A stretch of DNA of 64,000 bases from XN24 sp047921455 (GTDB lineage: Bacteria; Pseudomonadota; Gammaproteobacteria; Steroidobacterales; XN24), in assembly GCA_047921455.1 (NCBI GenBank), contig JBLRWC010000003.1, positions 1 to 64,000 of the forward strand, written 5' to 3'. The notes beneath the pieces are model-generated. The model had not been told where the DNA came from and made no database searches. It worked only from the letters and a program-made list of their open reading frames with translations. The translations under genes were made by a program, and so were the position numbers. This document shows, one piece after another, positions 60,648 to 64,000 of this stretch; position 1 is the first letter of the stretch; each line of letters begins with the position of its first letter.

Positions 60648-61124
60648 TTAAGCGGGCGCCGCTGGACCGACCGCGAATTCCTGCTGTCGCCAGGCCTCGT
60701 ACACCGCCACGGCCACCGCGTTGGAAAGATTGAGGCTCCGGTTGCCGGCGCGCATCGGGATGACCAGGCGCCGGCTGGTGGGAATGCCGGACATGACCGC
60801 CGCCGGTAAGCCGCGCGTCTCGGGACCGAACAGCAAGGCGTCGCCCGGGCAAAACCGCGCCGCGGTAAAATGCCGCGCCGCGCGCGCCGAGAAGGCCCAG
60901 AGCCGCGGCTGGCCGAGCGCCGCCAGGCAAGCGTCCAGGTCGGTAAACGTGCGCACGGTGGCGAACTCGTGGTAGTCGAGGCCGGCGCGCCGCAAGCGCG
61001 GTTCGTCCAGCTCGAAGCCCAGCGGCCCGACCAGCGACAAGGCGGCCCCCGTGTTCGCGCACAGGCGTATGATATTGCCGGTGTTCGGCGGTATCTCCGG
61101 TTGCCAGAGTATGACGTGGAACAT
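60648..61124 (-). CDS. trmL: tRNA (cytidine(34)-2'-O)-methyltransferase
   Basis: TrmL methylates the wobble position of tRNA-Leu isoacceptors. The 158-residue SPOUT protein starts MFHVILWQPEIPPNTGNIIR, with LVGPLGFELDEPRLRRAGLDY, LLFGPETRGLP and the knot IPMRAGNRSLNLSNAVAVAVYE. ATG 61124 matches the family start. It is divergent from the DHOD-like gene, 20 bp away. Confidence 0.95.
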   Translation of the reverse strand: MFHVILWQPEIPPNTGNIIRLCANTGAALSLVGPLGFELDEPRLRRAGLDYHEFATVRTFTDLDACLAALGQPRLWAFSARAARHFTAARFCPGDALLFGPETRGLPAAVMSGIPTSRRLVIPMRAGNRSLNLSNAVAVAVYEAWRQQEFAVGPAAPA

Positions 61125-61144
61125 ATCAGCAGGCGGGAGCGGAC

Positions 61145-62092
61145 ATGACGGTTGACACGGACAAGAGTCCCCTGGCACTGGATTTCTGCGGGTTGCGCTT
61201 TGCTTCACCCATCGTGCTGCTGTCCGGCTGCGTGGGATTCGGCGAAGAGTACACGCGGGTGGCCGGCTTCTCCAACCGGGATGCCGGCGCCATTGTCCTC
61301 AAGGGCACCACGGGCGCAGCGCGACTCGGCAATCCCGCGCACCGGGTTTACGAAACACCCCAGGGCATGCTGAACGCCATCGGTTTGCAAAACCCCGGGG
61401 CCACCCGGGTGGTGCGCGAGATTCTGCCGACGCTCGACTTCAGCGAAACCCGCTTTCTCGCCAATGTCAGCGGCTCGACCATCGACGAATACGTCGAGGT
61501 GACGCGGTTGTTCGACGATTCCCCGATCGACGGCATCGAAATCAACATCTCCTGCCCGAACGTCAAGGAAGGGGGCGTGGCTTTCGGCAACTATCCCGAC
61601 ATGTCCGCGCAGGTTGTCGAAGCCTGCCGGCGGGTCACCTCCAAACCGCTGATCACCAAGTTGTCCCCGAACCAGACGGACATCCAGGAAAACGCGCGGC
61701 GTTGTATCGAAGCGGGCACCGATGCGTTCGCGGTCATCAATACCGTCATGGGCATGGCCATCGACGCGGAACGCCGCGTGCCGGTCATCGGCAACGTCCA
61801 GGGCGGCTTGTCGGGGCCGGCGATCAAGCCGATCGCGCTGCTCAAGGTGCACCAGGTGCACCAGGTGGCGAAGCGCCACGGCGTGCCGATCATCGGCCAG
61901 GGCGGCATCGTCAACGCGCGCGATGCGCTGGAATTCATTATCGCCGGCGCGTCCGCCGTCGGGATCGGCACCGCGCTGTTCTACGATCCGCTGGTATGCC
62001 GCAAGATCAACGAGGGCATCCGCGACTACCTGCAGCGCCACGAACTCGAGTCCGTGCAGCAACTGGTCGGCACGCTGCGGCTGGCCGGATAA
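61145..62092 (+). CDS. Dihydroorotate dehydrogenase class 1B / PreA-like FMN protein
   Basis: The 315-residue FMN-barrel protein could be a class 1B dihydroorotate dehydrogenase catalytic subunit or a PreA-like dihydropyrimidine dehydrogenase subunit. The catalytic Cys is in INISCPNVKEGG, and FMN phosphate is bound by IGQGGIVNARDALEFI and SAVGIGTALF. KGTTGAARLGNP and GLQNPG follow the class 1B pattern. No pyrK or ferredoxin partner gene is adjacent. A short tandem repeat (VHQVHQ) sits near residue 237. The exact substrate is not decidable here. Confidence 0.8.
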   Translation: MTVDTDKSPLALDFCGLRFASPIVLLSGCVGFGEEYTRVAGFSNRDAGAIVLKGTTGAARLGNPAHRVYETPQGMLNAIGLQNPGATRVVREILPTLDFSETRFLANVSGSTIDEYVEVTRLFDDSPIDGIEINISCPNVKEGGVAFGNYPDMSAQVVEACRRVTSKPLITKLSPNQTDIQENARRCIEAGTDAFAVINTVMGMAIDAERRVPVIGNVQGGLSGPAIKPIALLKVHQVHQVAKRHGVPIIGQGGIVNARDALEFIIAGASAVGIGTALFYDPLVCRKINEGIRDYLQRHELESVQQLVGTLRLAG

Positions 62093-62162
62093 TCCCCCAA
62101 CGCGGCCCCTCGTGCGGTGGCGTGGCCCGACCGTGCGCCAGCGGCGCCGCCCCGGGTGGCGC

Positions 62163-63560
62163 CTACAGGTCGTCCAGGCCGAGCTCGATAATCTTGCGCG
62201 CCAGCGTGTTGCGGCCCCAACCCAGCAAGCGGGCGGCTGCCTGGCGGTGACCGCCGGAATGCGCCATGGCCACCGTGATCAAGGTCCGTTCGAGTTCAGC
62301 CAGGGCTTCTTCCCGCAGCCGTCCGCCGCCGGCCTCGAGGCGTTGCTCGGCCCATGCGGCCAGGTTGTCGGTCCAGCACCGGGGCCGTGGCGCGGGCCGG
62401 GCGCCGCCGAATTCGGCCGGCAGGTCCGACAGGCGAATTTCCCGGCCGGGCGCAACCACCGTCAGCCGGCGACAGGTGTTGACCAGCTGGCGTACGTTGC
62501 CGGGCCAGTCAAAGGCGGTGAGGCGGTCCACGACCTCGGCTGAAATAATTTTCGTCGCCACCGGAATCTCATCGGCGGCCTTGCGCAGGTAGTACTCGAG
62601 CAGCAGGGGAATATCCTCGCGGCGCTCGCGCAACGGCGGGATTTCGATGCGCATGACGTTCAGGCGATGAAACAGGTCTTCGCGGAATCGGCCGGCCGCG
62701 ACGCCCTTGGCCAAGTCCTGGTTGGTGGCGGCGATAACGCGCACATCGACCCGCACCGGCACCTGCCCGCCGACCCGGTAAAATTCACCTTCCGCCAGCA
62801 CACGCAACAGGCGCGTCTGCAACGCGCCCGACATGTCGCCGATTTCATCCAGGAACAGCGTGCCGCCGTCAGCCTGTTCGAAGCGGCCGGTGCGGCGCGA
62901 TTCGGCGCCGGTGAACGCGCCTTTTTCATGCCCGAACAACTCGGACTCGAGCAACTCGGCGGGGATAGCGGCCGTGTTCAGCGCCACGAAGGGACGCGCC
63001 GCGCGCGGACTGTGCTGGTGCAGGGCGCTAGCCACCAACTCCTTGCCGGTACCTGATTCGCCGGTGATCAACACGGTCATGCTCGAGCCGGACAAGCGCC
63101 CGATGGCGCGGAATACTTCCTGCATCGCGGGCGCACGGCCCACCAGGCTGGGCAACTTCGGCGGCGGCGGCTCGTCGCGGGCCGCGGCGCGATCCGCGCC
63201 GGCGCGGCGCACCAGCTCCACCGCGTGGTCCACGTCGAACGGCTTGGGCAAGTACTCGAAGGCGCCGCCCTGGTAGGCGGCCACGGCGCTGTCCAAATCG
63301 GAATGCGCCGTGATGACGATGACCGGCAATTCCGGCCAGTCCGTTTTCAGCCGTTGCAGCAAGGCCAGGCCGTCCGGCCCGGGCATGCGTATATCGGTCA
63401 CGAGCACGTCGGGGCGATCCTGGGCCAGCGCCTCCAGCGCCGGCGGTGCGCTGTCGAAACAGCGGCAGGCCAATCCGGCCTGCTCCATGGAGCGCTCCAG
63501 CACCCAGCGGATGCCGGCATCATCATCGACGATCCAGGCTTCGATGGGATCAGCAGTCAA
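62163..63560 (-). CDS. ntrC: Nitrogen regulation response regulator NtrC
   Basis: NtrC activates sigma-54 promoters of nitrogen genes when phosphorylated by NtrB. The 465-residue product has a receiver domain with phospho-acceptor Asp56 in VTDIRMPGPD and Lys in YLPKPFD. The AAA+ domain (about 140-375) has TGESGTGKELVA, the sigma-54 loop GAFTGA, and GGTLFLDEIGDM. The C-terminal Fis-type helix-turn-helix is RQAAARLLGWGRNTLARKI. It overlaps ntrB as ATGA. Confidence 0.95.
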   Translation of the reverse strand: MTADPIEAWIVDDDAGIRWVLERSMEQAGLACRCFDSAPPALEALAQDRPDVLVTDIRMPGPDGLALLQRLKTDWPELPVIVITAHSDLDSAVAAYQGGAFEYLPKPFDVDHAVELVRRAGADRAAARDEPPPPKLPSLVGRAPAMQEVFRAIGRLSGSSMTVLITGESGTGKELVASALHQHSPRAARPFVALNTAAIPAELLESELFGHEKGAFTGAESRRTGRFEQADGGTLFLDEIGDMSGALQTRLLRVLAEGEFYRVGGQVPVRVDVRVIAATNQDLAKGVAAGRFREDLFHRLNVMRIEIPPLRERREDIPLLLEYYLRKAADEIPVATKIISAEVVDRLTAFDWPGNVRQLVNTCRRLTVVAPGREIRLSDLPAEFGGARPAPRPRCWTDNLAAWAEQRLEAGGGRLREEALAELERTLITVAMAHSGGHRQAAARLLGWGRNTLARKIIELGLDDL

Positions 63561-64000
63561 GCACGCCCCTCCGTAATGGGAAACAACATCCTGAAGACCG
63601 TCCGCCCGGGACGGCTCGAGTATTCAATCAGCCCATCGTGCCGACTGACCAGCTCCTGCGCCACTGCAAGACCGAGTCCGCTGCCGCCTGGGCGCCCGGT
63701 GACCAACGGATAGAACAACGTTTCGCGCAGCGCATCCGGCACGCCCGGCCCATCGTCCTCTATCTCGACACAGGCGCCGAGCCGATAGCGGCGATGCCCA
63801 ATGGTCACGTTGCTCACGACCCGTGAGCGAAAAATGATACGGCCGGCGCCGTCGAGTGCATTGAGCGCATTCTGCGCCAGGTTCAACATCGCCTGGATGA
63901 CGAGGTCGCTGTCCAGCAGTGTGGACGGCAGGCTGGGATCATAATCGCGCACCACCTCGATTTCCGAGCCGGCCTCTGCTGCGATGAGCTGGCGCACGTG
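63557..64000 (-). CDS. ntrB: Nitrogen regulation sensor kinase NtrB, 5' end cut by window
   Basis: Only the C-terminal 147 codons are in the window; the N-terminus lies beyond 64000. The kinase HATPase domain has the N-box NLAQNALNAL, the G1 box IEDDGPGVP and the G2 box GGSGLGLAVAQELV. The PAS and phospho-His parts are outside. The stop overlaps the ntrC start. Its pairing with ntrC and the family-typical EYSSRPGRTVFRMLFP end make the assignment secure. Confidence 0.92.
   Translation of the reverse strand, partial: HVRQLIAAEAGSEIEVVRDYDPSLPSTLLDSDLVIQAMLNLAQNALNALDGAGRIIFRSRVVSNVTIGHRRYRLGACVEIEDDGPGVPDALRETLFYPLVTGRPGGSGLGLAVAQELVSRHDGLIEYSSRPGRTVFRMLFPITEGRA

Overview
The window is a densely packed, GC-rich piece of a bacterial chromosome. 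Gene content and order point to a Gammaproteobacterium: mrcA divergent from pilMNOPQ-aroK-aroB, gmk-rpoZ-spoT-ridA-recG, coxBA-ctaG-coxC-SURF1-ctaB, tatABC, and ctp-envC beside yibN-grxC-secB-gpsA. It looks like an obligate respirer near the Xanthomonadales/Chromatiales-type lineages; the exact order cannot be fixed from the sequence. A run of exactly 100 N (30806-30905) marks a scaffold join, so this is a draft or metagenome assembly. I see no rRNA, tRNA, CRISPR array, insertion sequence or prophage.

Layout. 1-4.1 kb (minus): hemE (cut by the window edge), pyrF, dgt, aroB, aroK. 4.2-9.2 kb (minus): type IV pilus operon pilMNOPQ, with a recognisable promoter before pilM. 9.5-12.6 kb (plus): mrcA and an unassigned nucleotidyltransferase-like gene. 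12.6-14.8 kb: gltA and rpmE (minus), each with a promoter, then a gene-free stretch with three clustered DnaA boxes. 14.8-18.1 kb (minus): hemW, rdgB, rph and a PP2C phosphatase. 18.2-26.3 kb (plus): yicC, gmk, rpoZ, spoT, ridA, recG, ubiC, ubiA; comF converges on them. 27.0-31.7 kb (plus): a complete biotin operon bioBFHCD with overlapping genes and the assembly gap inside bioC.

31.7-40.4 kb: a cytochrome c oxidase locus with structural subunits (coxB carrying a fused cytochrome c domain), copper and heme assembly factors and heme O synthase. The heme A synthase position holds only a multiply deleted remnant. 40.5-49.4 kb (plus): uvrD, trkA-trkH, a TPR gene, mgtE, dtd, tatABC. 49.4-58.2 kb: the most accessory-looking part. 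A long minus-strand run holds envC, ctp, a membrane diguanylate cyclase, a DUF2214 protein, an orphan ComB-type phosphatase, PPK2, a stand-alone encapsulated-ferritin-type protein with neither encapsulin nor cargo peptide, and two membrane proteins. 58.3-64 kb: yibN-grxC-secB-gpsA, trmL, a class 1B DHOD/PreA-like gene, and ntrC-ntrB (ntrB cut by the edge).

Most of the window is conserved housekeeping. The points worth a second look are the decayed ctaA inside an otherwise intact cox operon, the encapsulin-less ferritin in a polyphosphate-kinase operon, and the DnaA-box cluster upstream of rpmE.
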